A stretch of DNA of 64,000 bases from Pachypanchax playfairii (lineage: Eukaryota; Chordata; Actinopteri; Cyprinodontiformes; Aplocheilidae): positions 1,268,076 through 1,332,075 of the forward strand of contig SSNP01000081.1 in the NCBI GenBank assembly GCA_006937955.1, written 5' to 3'. Both the position numbers and the translations under genes were made by a program. Below the pieces are notes generated by a model. It was not told where the DNA came from. It saw nothing but the letters and a program-made list of their open reading frames with translations, and searched no databases. Shown here one piece after another: positions 37,705 to 50,673 of this stretch; positions within the stretch are counted from its first letter, which is position 1; every line of letters begins with the position of its first letter.

Positions 37705-38010
37705 ATCCATCCATCTATTTTCTAGATCCATTTGTTTCTATTCAGGGTTGTGGGGACAGGTTCCTCTCTCCATGCAGTGATCTGGTGAGAAGTGGGTGTT
37801 GTCTGTTTATCACGGGGCCACAGAGACAACCATTTAGTTTAGAGTCAACATTAAAACTATCACATGTTTTTATTCTGTATGAAGAAACTGGAGTCCCTAG
37901 AGAAAACCCTGCATGCACAGAGAGAACATGCAAACTCCATGCAAAAAGACTGGCTGAGTTTGACCTTCCTGCTGCAAGGCAACAGGTGCTACCAACTCAT
38001 GCCAACGTGC
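37705..38010 (+). repeat. Decayed ATCCATCC-headed teleost retro-repeat
   Basis: It starts ATCCATCCATCTATTTTCTA, then has GGGTTGTGGGGACAGG, then TATCACGGGGCCACAGA, and later GAGAACATGCAAACTCCATG followed by AAAAAGACTGGCTGAG and GCTACCAACTCATGCCAACG. In order and spacing these are the landmarks of an extremely common fish repeat generally assigned to the 3' end of non-LTR retrotransposons (head, hairpin-like GGGTC...GGGG region, AGAACATGCAAACTCCACACAGAA, and the ending ...CACCGTGC). It is heavily mutated and about 300 bp long. Confidence 0.75.
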
Positions 38011-40909
38011 AGCAAAGAAAAAACAATTTTGTAGCAGTTCAGCTAAAACTATCCGTTTTGAATTCGACTCAGAAGTTCCATGAAACTGTTTTTCCTGAAA
38101 GTGGAGTGGAGTTGTTACTCCTTTCCTCTCTGAGGAGACTGTTAGTGATGTCTCAGGTAGGTCATGCTGTCTGAGATACAGTATTTCCCACTGAAGGCTG
38201 AGTGATTTCTTTTCTGTTTATGTCTGAGGATTCGGGTGTCCCAGGAGGAGGGAGCTGAGGTGTGAGGGTGGAGAGTGGGCAGGTAAATGAAGATCCAGAT
38301 GAGTTAATATTGAATGAAAAGGTTGCAGATCAGTTTCTTCCCAGCAGACTGAGTTATCATGAGTAGGAAGCAGCTTTGAAGGTGTCCAGCCACCTTTAAT
38401 AAGTAATACTACAAACAAGGTAAACAGATTCACTCCGAGCATCGACCTGGTATTGCAGCACTCGAAAAGAAGAGTGAAAGTAAAACAGTACATTTTTGTT
38501 GGCAGGAAACTCCAGAGAGGCCAAGTTTCACTGTACAGACTGTAACAGTGTGGGAAAGATTGGGGCTCCAGCCAAACTCTCATATAAGGTGAGTATTTAT
38601 TGCTATTGAACTGCAGGTGTGGCTGGTTGATTCAGAGGAATTAAGCTGTATCTCGAGGGCAGCACAGAGATCTTTATGGGGAGTCCACGACACCACCTGA
38701 GAAAGAACCAACAGCAGGGTGGATGGAAGGAAACAATGAAAGATGAAACAGAGATTCCAGGAAAACCTGGAATCCTGAACAAACATAAAACATTTTGAAT
38801 AAATCTGCAGCATGTTACACTCACACAATCTTGATTCTTTCAGGTTTGAGTTCCAGTTAGTATCACAGTCACTTATCCACTCTGGTTCTTCAACTGAAGG
38901 TGCTAATTGTCAACCACAGGTTAGATACTGACTGACAGCTTTAGTATAATATTATTAACTAAGGCGTATATAATCCAGTGAGTTTGTTTGCTTTAATTCA
39001 GTACTGAGATTATGGAATAAATTCAAAGATCATGAAAAATTAAAAGAACTTGTGATCAAATTAAACATTAATGTATCAAGAATGTTTATAACGTTTGTCA
39101 TCTCCTTAACTTTGGCTATTGAGTTAAGACTATAGAATCGAACAAGACTGCATTAACAAAACTACACAAACAACTTGGCTGGCACCATCTTTCTTTTATT
39201 TAGCTCTGGGATGTAACAAGGTCGTCTCAAGGTCAAAGCAGAGTCTTGACGTGTGCACATCCCTAGAAGTCCCCACTTTGCCACAAACCCTCCAGTCACA
39301 CAGTCTCCTCATCAGAGACTACCCAGTTCTCTTTATTTTGGCCGTGAATCACTAAATCCCCTCTAACTCACCATGAATCGATCTCACCACTTCCCTCATC
39401 TTTCATTCTTGCACACTCCTCCTCGCCTTCATTTAGAATCCACCTCTCCTTGTCTCCTTTCATTTACCACACACAGAAATCCAATCACTATCCAATTGTC
39501 CGTATCTGTGAAATATTTTGCTGGTATTAGATGACAGAAAAAGCAGACCTTGTGGTTATTGTGCACCTCCCTGTGTTTTATTGGCAGCACGCAGGGCTCA
39601 AATGAAGCTTAAAGGGTGAAGACCCAACCCTCAATGACCTTAAGTAACTCTCTTCTCAGATGTTTTCATGCTTTTTAGTCACGCTCTCTTCTCCAAGTGT
39701 TTTAATTATAGATAAAACAACCATATGGGCACTTACTGTTTGATCATAATGAGAATTCAGAACAGTGTTTATGGGGCTGCATTCATCTACCGTTTGTTAC
39801 TAAAATCTGATCGACTAAACTTAAAAAGCTCTAAAGCGTTCTTCTAAAAATCTCTCAAATTGACCTGGTGTATCAACGACCCGAGTGATGTTTTCATGGG
39901 ATGTGATTTATCTTAACATTTTTCAGTCATGGATGCATAAGAACCTTTAAGAAAACACATTGCCTGTGACAAAAAGGTTGAATTTTAAACCTGTCTATAA
40001 TATTTCCTTGAACTGTTGACTGAACACAAATGAGTTCAAGTTTAGTTGATTCATTTAATTTTAATGTAAAAGTGAAATATTATTTTTAGGTGTTTTGGTT
40101 TCTTCACTGCACACAAACAGCATCTAATCTCACTTCCTGTTTTACTCTTGATCTGGTTTAACTAGCTCACTTGTTTCTAATGTTCAGTCACCTTGTTGAG
40201 TTGAGTTCCTCATGTCTCTTCAGTGTTGCTGAACATGAATGAAGGATGTTTTCATGATCAGAAAGTCTCTTCTTCATGGGAAGTCCCCAGCCTGCCCTGT
40301 TTAGCAGTAATTACTGTACATAATTATCACTGTCACCCCCTATAGACAGAAAATACAATTTTTAATGGTGCGATAAGTCAAAATATGACATTTAAATCAA
40401 TAAAATTGTTCTCACTAACAATCTTTTATTGATGTCTTATTAATTCCTGTAAGACTCATTCTCACAAGAACATTTAAACACATGCACAGTAAAGGACTAA
40501 CAAACAGGAAGGTTTTAGAGTTGAATGTATGATACAATTGCTCTGCAGATTGTAACCAAATGTCTTTCTTTAGTAAACAAGTGAAGCAAAAAGGGTAAAC
40601 ACACTGAATGGGAGAGATGAGAGGAAGAGAAGAGATGGAGACAAGGCTTCCCAAAGCATGTGAGTATTTATAGATCAGATATAGACAGAACCTCTGCCTA
40701 GCAGCAGCAGCATAGTGCTCCTTGTTGCTATTGCTGATATCTCTGTACACATAAGACATGGCTTCGACTCGGTGAAAAACATGAGGGGATGGGATTTTGG
40801 GATGTCATGGTTTAAGGGACCAACAGCACGCATCTGAAACCGCGTGCGTAAAAAGCAAATGAGATTCACAACCGTGTCATTCACACTTTATCAACTTGGA
40901 TTTTAAAGC
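38011..40909. other. Sequence upstream of kcnip2, nothing recognised
   Basis: No exon or repeat end is supported in this 2.9 kb immediately 5' of the predicted promoter. Confidence 0.45.
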
Positions 40910-41245
40910 AACTAGTCCAATCAGATCATTCTGCACACACTCACTCTGTGTGCACACAGGTGTACGCGTGCGCGCGCGCCAGCCAGTGTGAGGGTTCCGA
41001 GCAGAAGCGCGCTTGATTCACTCCGCTCCTGAACGCAGAGAGCGCACACAGATCAGCCGCGGGAGATAAACTCAGCGATCTCCTTTTCTTTCTGGCACAA
41101 CAAATATGACTTATTAACGGTATTATACCTGTAACTATCATTTATTTAAGAAGAAACATTAAAGAAAACAGAATTTTTTGAAAAGGAATTGCTAACATAT
41201 CAACTGCTTGCCACAGTGTCACATACCGGCGCACATACCGGGAAT
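40910..41245 (+). promoter_or_regulatory. kcnip2: Predicted kcnip2 promoter and 5'UTR
   Basis: This stretch directly precedes the kcnip2 start codon. It has a CCAATCA word (40917-40923), a 19-base alternating purine-pyrimidine tract TGTACGCGTGCGCGCGCGC (40961-40979), and about fifteen CpGs between 40965 and 41085 in a genome that is otherwise CpG-poor. No TATA box is obvious, which fits a CpG-type promoter. A three-codon upstream frame (ATG ACT TAT TAA, 41106-41117) and an in-frame stop at 41147-41149 lie between the CpG cluster and the ATG. The transcription start is not visible, so the exact split between promoter and 5'UTR is inference. Confidence 0.55.
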
Positions 41246-41318
41246 ATGAAGGCGAAGAACCGTGACCAAAGCTTGTCGGACTCCAGAGAGCTGGACGGAT
41301 CCTATGACCAGCTGACGG
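41246..41318 (+). CDS. kcnip2: KChIP2 first coding exon (Kv channel-interacting protein 2)
   Basis: This exon encodes 24 residues starting MKAKNRDQ and continuing SLSDSRELDGSYDQLT, with the first base of a Gly codon before a GTGAGT donor at 41319 (phase 1). The block SLSDSRELDGSYDQLTG differs at one position from the KChIP2 N-terminus as I know it (RD for RE). KChIP1, 3 and 4 start quite differently. KChIP2 is a cytoplasmic EF-hand protein of the neuronal calcium sensor family. It binds the Kv4 channel N-terminus and raises surface expression of Kv4 channels, shaping cardiac and neuronal A-type current. The EF hands and the palmitoylated Cys pair are in later exons outside this window. The start is supported by A at -3, an in-frame upstream stop at 41147, and a CpG-rich region upstream. 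Confidence 0.85.
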
Positions 41319-43738
41319 GTGAGTGAACCGGCGTTTGTGGATGTTTCTTACCTGCTGAGAAAAGATTCAGTATAAATATAATTTTATACTAAAACGGATG
41401 CTTATCTCCTTTTTAAGAAAAAATATTACCTAGAAGATATGCTATTATTCTTTATACTTTGAACATTTTATGTTTTAAGCAACATTTAATCCATTTTATT
41501 TTGTTATTCCACCTATTTGATCACCAGTATATAATTTAGAATCTTTTTATTAGAAAATTACATATTGTGCGTAAAATGCTGATGAATATTTCGCTTTAAA
41601 GTTTTAGAAATTGCGTGTTTTGGGGGGGTTGTTGTCCTGGCTCAGCAATTGGAGATCCTTTTTTTTTTCCCACCACCGTTAAAATGTCTCTGGCTTGCAA
41701 ACGCTTGACTTTCTGCACTGTCCACTTCCAAACACATTCCACTGCTTTGTCCTTTAACTTCAGATAGAAATCTCACATCGGGTCAGTATGTGGGCTGATG
41801 TAAGAGCAGCACACTTCAAAGTCATTTTTTGAATTTTGTGTGTAAATCTGGATTTAAAACAGCTTGGTCCAGTGCTGCCAGATGTCTACATTGAAACAGT
41901 CTTTCATGTGTTCTCTTGTCTCTATCTGGGAGAGACGATGTTTGTCCTCTTTCAGCAGATGAAACTAAACAAACACCAAATTTATAGCCATGTAATTATC
42001 CACTTCAGTGAGTTCCTGCCTGCTTGACACACTTTTGTGTATGTTGAAACTCTCCTCAGGTGTTTTCTTGTATTTACAGCATAATTGTTAGTGATGTGTG
42101 TTATCTTCAGTCACAGGTTTCTTATATTAAATCCCCTTTAAGCCTAAACACATTGTAAAATGACATTGTGCAGGTCCAGACCCTGTGAAGTAATTTAATT
42201 TCATTTACAAATTCACACATTAAAGAGTTCTTTACCTTTTTATTTAAGATATCTAAACATGTGCATATGCTCGTTAGCAGGTCAGGATAGATGACTTTTA
42301 ATCTTCCTCAGTTGACCACCTTCAACTTTTCTAGCAACTTTATTTTCTTCTGTTTTCATATCCTGTTTAAACTGGATAAACAACCGTATTAAGGATGATT
42401 AGAAAATGTGATGGTACAAAGATTAAACTCTGTGATGGAAATCTGAACTCTTCAAAGGAACCCCAATTTTTCTCCCTTTCAATCATCTCCTCCCCTCTTT
42501 TCATTCCAGTACATTGAGACGCTCCCCTGTGTCTGACTGTCTACAAGAAGTCATATTGCTTTTTAAAAAGTTGAGCAATGAGTGCGAGAGTGCGTCACTA
42601 AGTCACTCACTGTGCCGGAGCAATTTACTTCTGGCTGAGTTAATGACTTTTTCAAAGCTGTGAAATGCATGGTCAATTCATCTTTCTAAGACACTGTCAA
42701 CTCTCCAACATGCTTAGTGCTGATGGTTTGCGTGGTTATTAAGGCTTGCTCTAGCCAAGTGTTGATGTAATGAAGATGAGATTCAGTTGAAGTACTTGGA
42801 AAAAAATAATTCTTGTCTCTTGCTTTTGGATTTAGGTTTTATTTTGTGGACGCGGTCATGCAAAGTGCCTCATGCACCGTGTTTAAGTCTTTTACAATTA
42901 AAACATAATGACCTGAGTTTTGAGACTGACATGTTTGTTTACATAATTTATTTTTTTTTCTTTTCCACTTTTTGTTTTTGTTATGCAAAAAAAATCACTA
43001 GTAAAGTAGAAAAGTACACGGTGAGATGCAGCATCACCACCTTTGCTTGTGTATTACAGCTTAGAACTAAATGCTTCATTTACTGCCTATGTGAACAGAA
43101 ATTTCCAGGAACATGGATTGTTCTGTTTTTGTTTGCTAGGACAAAAGAAAAAGTCATAATGTACCACAAAGTCCATTAACTGCAGCACATTGGAACAGTC
43201 AATTGTGCTAAAACACCCAAATGGAGCTAAACTGTTGCCAGAAACGGCATTATTTATTTAAATCTAGATTTCTGAATCACTGCAATTACAAAAGCTTCTA
43301 AAAGTCAGCAGGACACTTTTCATTGAGGCAGGAAGGTTATTACTGCATGTGTGCTTTCAAACTGAAACTTTAGTTCACATGTTTCTACACAGATGTTTAA
43401 AGTGTTGAAGATTGACCAATAAAACCTGCTTTTGTCATGATTTCTACAGTAAAATCTCATAAAAACGTACAAATCAGATTGTTTTAGAACACAAATAGAA
43501 GTGAGATTATTTGGAACATATTTATAGCTGATTTTGCAGCTAATATTAATAACAGGGTACTCAAGGCTTTGTGAGTCACATTTGGAAGAGGATTTCTTCA
43601 TATGACTGTTCTGCTTTTGAAGCTAAAATTTCTGTTTATACGCGTGCATCTGACAGTTGCTCTCCTGCATTATATCACATATAAACAAAACAAGATTGCT
43701 GCATGATGTGAGCACATTGTTTGCAAAAATTGAGGAGG

Positions 43739-43741
<3 letters not shown>

Positions 43742-43809
<68 letters not shown>
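43742..43809. repeat. (TG)34 microsatellite
   Basis: 68 bp of uninterrupted TG dinucleotides about 2.4 kb inside kcnip2 intron 1. The length and purity predict high polymorphism. The Cys-Val and Thr-His reading frames here are artefacts. Confidence 0.97.
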
Positions 43810-43811
<2 letters not shown>

Positions 43812-46099
43812 AAGGACAACCACAGGTGAGTCATTCCTCTTACTTACAGCGACTTGTGAGCGTGGTGAGAGTGTGTGCGTACGTGTGTGTGCTCGAAGTA
43901 AAGCTGACCTGTGTTGCCTAAAGGCAGTGTGGGTGGTGTCCAATTTCAATTTTAGTGAAAATGTAGCCCTCTAGAAATAACTGAAATAACTCCCTCTCAG
44001 CTCACTGTATTGTAATGAAACGTGTCCCACTGTGTGAGCACGCGTCGGAGTGTGTATTAGCATGGCGTTCCTCGTCGTCTTTATGAGCGCTGGCTGAGAG
44101 ATGAGAGGTAATTATAGACGTGCAGTGCAGTAACCTTCCCTTCCACCTCACATGCCACAATCAAGCCTCATATCATCGACACACACAAAGATGAACACAC
44201 ACCTCATATCATATATATGCAGCTATTATCTCCGACCTGCCATGCTTCTCTTTTCTTCCTCTAAGCCTAGAATATTACCTAAAGGCTAAATCGGCAGCAG
44301 AAGGCAGAGTCTTCCAATCATGCCTCTTTTATTTAATACTAATTTTATCTGTTGCAAATCTGGGGTTCAAATATATTTTGTTTTTTACTTTATTCTTAGA
44401 TTATCTGTCAAATTGACCCAGTTTGAATGTTGTTTACCAGTTGCTGCATCTGGTTTTAGGGACAAGTTATTTGTCACGAGTTGTTTTTACCATCTAATTC
44501 AAAAGGTAATAATTCACACTGATGAAACACTTTATTATGTTAATAACATAAGTCTCATCATTGATATGAATATACATTGTTTGCATAAGCGTATCATCAT
44601 TTTAGCCAATATAACAGAATAAATAGAAATGTTACATTATACTCAACACGAATAGAATTTCTTTGTAAAATCAGAGTTTGCTCAAAGTCAGATAAGAGAC
44701 TTCAGGGTGGAGGGTTTTATAAATGTGATTGACACTTTCTGCATTTTTCGGAAACTTGCTGACAAAACAAAGCAAAACAAGTCCAATGCTTCTGCAGCAA
44801 AAATATGCAAAAGTTGACTTTTGGGGTCACTTCCTTGACAGACCTGCTGTGGCAATATTTGGTGTGGACAACAAATACTCAGTTGACATTCAAGAGTTTT
44901 TATCTGAATATAGTGTCATAAATTCTGCATCATAACGCTGAAGAAAACAAGAATTATCCACTGTTGGGTTTTTCGGTCTTCTGTCTTCATGTCACTGTTA
45001 GAATATAGTTTGTTTTAGCTCTCTGCACATGTGATGAGTAACGAGGTAACCAGAACCCTTTGGTTCAGAGACAATGATCTTATACATATTCATGTTTTCA
45101 GAGACGTGATTTATTCTTGAGACTGAGCTGAATTATGATCCATATTTGCTTTTGTGGCTCATTCCAGATGTGCTAAAGAAGAATAATTTGAAGTTAAAAT
45201 TTAGCAATTAACAATAGTAAATATATATTTTTTAGCTAGTTGGATGACTATTCACAACACAATCAGACTGGCGCCCAGCGTTTCTGTCCAATTCATTCCG
45301 AGTACCTTTGTACCTGCTTTTCCTTGTGTGTGTGCAGGTTGAGGGAATATAATGTTAAATTCAACCTGGGAAATTATACTGTTCAGGGGTCAAGTTTTTG
45401 GCATTAGGGTCAAATCTCCTGTCTAGAAAACAATAGATACCTTTCTATTTAACTGGTTATCAGCACTGTTAGTCTGATTAGTTTCAATACTTTCATTGAT
45501 CATAAAAAAATACAAACATTTATTCCCTACTGTAGCACTATGTAATCAGCTAAGGACACAAAGACTGTAACAAATTTTAGCTTAAAATCCTGTATAAATG
45601 AACAAAGAGAGAATTTTGTTTATATGTTCATTTTCATAAATTCTGACATTTAGGTTGAATTCATACATCCACCGCTTAGTTTAATTTGACATCCAGCTTC
45701 CCAACCCTCACATGCACCACCATCACACTCAGGCACTCAAGTACAAATGTGCAATGGTACGATTAAAGTCCTAAACCATTTTCACACAGAAGTCCAAAAA
45801 AAGACCCGTCCTGGAAAAGCTGCATGTGCACAAACACAAAGATCAGGAGAACGTATGTGAATTTAGCAAACACTGATTTTTAATTGAAAGATAAGCACAA
45901 AAAATGATTTGGTATATGCATTCCACATCTATATAGTGTATAATTTAATAAAAAACAATGAAAATGTAATTAATAAAAATAAATATTGACCTGCATCCAT
46001 TGTCCCATGATGAGCTGTAAAAAAATGTTTCCTATATTATTTGAACATTTTAGGTTGAATTCCAGATTAGACATTACCTGTGACAGAGGATGTTCTGAT

Positions 46100-46685
46100 T
46101 TAAAGAGGCCATTTACATTTCAGGACTTTGTGGTTATTTCTTAAATATTAACCAGTAATATGAAACATTTTATATCTAAAAAACGTCAGGAAGCACTTAT
46201 TAACAGACCTTTCAATCTGTCTGCGTTAAAATTCTGCTGGTTTCGGCTCCTTCCGTGAGGCTGCTTCGGCAGCAGCTCGTTCATATTCAATGTTCGAATT
46301 TGATGGACTCTGATTGGCTAACAAACTAGCCTATGAGAGCAAAGAATATTGTTTCCTGCCCCGCTGCACATAGCAACGTCAGACGTCGTGTCTTTGTTTT
46401 CTACGTTATGCTAACAGCTTTTAGCCAGCAGCATGCTAGGCGTGGTTTCAACTGCGGGAGCTGCCGAATACTAACGAACAAAGGAGTTGCGATGAAACAG
46501 ATACAGGCCGTTTGGGCTCGGGAGAACTCGGGTTTTATCGCCACCTGCGTAGTTTGAGAGATAAAAACTGAAAGAGAAGTTGTTGACCTGTTTTCACACC
46601 CACTATGAAGGTAAGAACACCTGTGGAGCTAAAATATTCAACAGAAACCTCAGAAAAACCGTTTTTAATGGAAGGGCCTCTTTAA
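46100..46685 (+). mobile_element. Unnamed TTAA-flanked element, longer copy
   Basis: TTAA at 46100-46103 and 46682-46685 flanks short inverted ends AGAGGCC / GGCCTCT. The 578-bp body matches, in inverted orientation, the 19495-19861 copy over most of its length. It adds an extra CpG-containing middle part (about 46330-46480). A conserved block reads AACAGATACAGGCCGTT, then CGGGAGAACTCGGG and GCCACCTGCGTAGTTTGAGAG, and is followed by a good splice-donor-like AAGGTAAGAAC at about 46608. No transposase is found. TTAA target sites suggest a piggyBac or Kolobok derivative. Confidence 0.65.
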
Positions 46686-49600
46686 GTAAATCCATTTAAT
46701 GTTTCAGTTTTTACCCACATGCAGCTCTGCAAGAGGTACAAGCATCAGCATTCAGTGATATGTCTGATGCAGATTTCATTTCGATTAAAAAACAAATAAT
46801 TAAACAAGACTAAAAGTGTTGAGGTGAAGTTTTTTACTTGTCCACACCTTTATGACAAACAGAACTAAACATCATAAAGAATTGAGTTAGATTGGTGCTT
46901 TTTGTTAAAGTGAGACTCATAATAACCACTAGTTCTTCTTTAAAATTCTTGACATAAATACATCTCATGCGCTTATAGACATGTAACTGGGTTTCTCCTG
47001 GAAGTGTCTGGAAATACTGATTTGAAATGAATCTATTCTTACATGGAGGAGTACTCAGACTAATTCTCTTACATTTATCTGTCACATTAGTTACATCACT
47101 GAGAGGGGACGAGAGATAATGAATAAAATGAAACAAAGACTACGGAGGGACAGAATGAGTTCAGAGGAAGAAATCACTGTATTTATGATGCAATTCAGTT
47201 TGTTTTTACATGGTTTTCTTCATTTGATGTTTTTTGATCATGTTTTAATTTTAACCTCTTATTTGTCTCTTTATATGGAAACTATAACTAGTTTTTTTAA
47301 TATTACGGTTCAGGTAAGAGGGATTTAGTTACCCATACATCATGTTTACAAGCAGTTTAATAGAACATCTCTCTGTTTCCACATTCACAAATGACAGAAT
47401 AAGTTTTACACATTTGTTTTCTATCAGTGTCTAACTTTCTCTTGCGTCTCCTGGGTTAAACATGTCCGTGGCAGTTCTTAGTTTTCCCATTGTTTGTCCT
47501 CTGACTCGTGCACCGACCCTTATCCCGCATTCTCGTCTCAAACTCTTGTCAGGCCCCGGTGGGACCACAGCTTAATAGGGCGGGAAGCCAAAATCAATCC
47601 TAACGAGTTTTAATCTTTGATAGGATCTACAGAGGGCCAGCCAATCGTTAATTAAAATAAGCCCTGCTTACCTCTCCCTTGGTGCCACAACCTCTCTCTC
47701 CCCCCCCCACACACTTCTAACCCATTCTCTCAGAAATGCCTTCAGGATAAAAAGAAAGATGGCAGAAGAGTTGGGTGTTGAGAGCATGAAGAGCAAAGCA
47801 ACAGGAGATTCAAGATGGGAATGAGCAGAATTTGGCTGGGAAAGGTTTCAAATTATAAACAAGGAATTAAATGGAGAGAATGAGAGAATGTGTAAAAAGT
47901 CTTGAAACTGGAAAATGAGTAAAAAGTGTTGTCTATGTTCTCGCAGCATACGTTTGACCACTGCCATGTCAGAAATGTTTATTAAAAGCAGCTGATTGAC
48001 TGACAGAACGTGTGTGTGAGTATGACAGAACCCCCAGCGCCATTCACTGTGGGCTTATCTCTCACTTTACTGCTCTGTCACTCACGGCATCTGATCTACA
48101 TTAGAGGATGATTTTCTGTTTATTAGCTCAGCCAGTTTCTATTAGAAGGAGAGTAACTCATCAGCATGGGGAGGAATAGCGACCAGCAGACAACCAGACA
48201 ATGAAATATTGGTTTTACACAGCAGATTCTTCTATTATCATCCTGCATGTGTTTGATTTAATATCACGCCTCACTGTGTTTGTGTTTTGTGAGAAACACA
48301 TTCCTGTGAAGGATTTTTGAAGGGTGCACATGCAAGTTGTTGTAGCTTTGAAGGGCAAAGGATGTCTGGAAAGAGCATGTGGGTCTCTTTTGTGTCTATC
48401 AGGCTAAAAAGTTACAAGTATTGAAATATGGGAGGAAAAAGCCACACAAATAAAAAAAGTAACAATAACGCAACTGTAACTTAGCTATTCATTACTAACT
48501 GAGTGCTTATTTGTCGAAGGCTCTTGAGGAACATCTTTTGTGTGTTTGACAGCGCAGCAGAGTGTTGGAGTTGATTAGAGGAAGCCGAGGGGGTTTCCTC
48601 AAAAGCAAATACTCGTATGCTGACATACCACAGGCTTACTCATAAACAAACATCAGTCTGAGGGATGGTGTGGGGAGAATTTCTGCAGCTTGTCTTATAA
48701 TCAATCAGTCAGTCATGACAGAACTTTGGACGAGGTCCAGTCAATAACAGCCATGCAGTCACACAAACACCAGCACGTGTGGATTCCCACACAGAAAAGG
48801 CAGCACAGTGGAAAAACTTGATCGATATCAGCCAGTTAGCTCAACAGTTAGAACAAATGCACCGTCTCCCTGTGCACAGACTATTACTGATAAGCCAAAT
48901 CTAGAAACATTTAATTGAGAATGTTCAGCTGTGGTGAGTTCGTTTTTTACTCTGACCTGTCTGGAGAGTTTACCCCAAACTGAAGACTGTGTAGTTACAT
49001 GAATCTGGGTAAAACATTTCTGTATTAGCTAATTATTTTTATCCTACTTTTAGTGTCTAAAGATGATTAGACACATTTTGACATTTAAGAAAAAAACATT
49101 ACTGTAAGAAAATCCACATTATTAGACTCTAAAATGTGTCACTTAAGTAAAAACAAGTCCAAACCCAGAAAACTCACAGAGAGCCAAAACTAAGGTTTCT
49201 TTCTAAATTTCACCAAAATACTGAATTTAAAAATGTTGCATTTTATCCTAAGCATGAAAAATGGAAATCCTTGGAGTCACAAGTCTGAGGGTCTCACTGT
49301 GTTTTGTAAAACACAAAGTGAAGTGTATTAACCCTGAAAAGCCTTAAATATTCAAATTTCTGAAAATTGATTTTTGATGAACATTTAATTTCAGTAATTT
49401 TAATATGTAGTACTTTTATGTAGCGTTATGTAAATATTTATTAATATCATAAATTAAGAAAATGTAAAAAAGGTTAAAATCTTAGGAACAGATGAGTCAA
49501 ATGATATGGTTATTAGAATGATCTCCAGGAATTACATGCAATTTAAAAAATGTTGCTTATAGCAACATGTAGTTTTATCATGTTACAAGAGATGAAACCT

Positions 49601-50673
49601 GATGTCAAACATGGATTAAAAACAGCCCAATGTCTGTGTTGCAATAGTTTTCTAGATCTACATGCATCCATGTGTACATCCATGCTTGAGTGAATGTGTA
49701 CAAGTCAAACCACTTGATGTTAAATTATAAAAGTCTGAGATGCTATAGATGAAAATTCAATTTGGACTTCCTCTCCATGTTGCACGATGCTGTAATTTCT
49801 GCAGTAAGCAGAAATCTTTAAGCCAGCATCATTAGCTTACTAGCATGCCTTAGCTGCCCTCGTCTTGACCTTAAAATGACAGTCTTCATCATTGAGGTAT
49901 TGTCAGCCAGAGGCCAGGTTGTTACATGGACGCTTCCTGACAGCCTGGTCTTTATCTCTCCCTTGAGAGACGCTGCTGTCAGCCAAATTCCCAACCAGCT
50001 AAATATGCACATCTTGCCAAGGTAGAAGGGAATGAAACCAATTACATTTTGGATGCTGGAATATGGTTCAAGGTATTATTGCAATTGTATGAATGGAGGA
50101 TTTTGAGAAATGCTGAAATGGGAATTTTCTGTTCAGCTTCACTGAACTTTGTGATTCTGTGTTGAACCAACCCAGACCTTCAGGCAGCCAAGACAAACTA
50201 CCCCAGTTCGAAATTAAAAAGCAGATTTTACAGGTTTAGCATTTGTTTACATATAATATTCATTAGCTTTGATTATCTCCTTGGTGCTTTACCCTCTATG
50301 GGTATTGGCTTGTTGGCTTTGGGGCTTGAAAATTCCATTTCCCTCCTCTTTCTCCCCCTGGTGAACCAATTACTCACAAAGCAACTTAAGGTTCTGTAAG
50401 TGCTTCTCCCCAGGCACCTCGTCCCAGCACTAACATTCATAACAGTAAATGGAGTCGACTAATCAACACACAGATTGACGGTGACACACAAACTCTCACA
50501 AAAGCAGGTGTGATAGATTAGTGGAATGACAGTCTTGACAGAAATGAGATCATTACCGACCTGCAGGTGTACAGCAGCTTCTGACATCAAGGTAGGTCTT
50601 GATCTCAATCTTATAGGAAATCAGAGGGAAAGCAGAGAAAATAAAGAACAAAATGAGAGTAAGGTGAACGATC

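Noticed and set aside
43623..43974. Frames of about 100 codons over the TG repeat (Cys-Val or Thr-His repeats)
   Set aside because: Translation of a dinucleotide microsatellite; flanks have no motifs.
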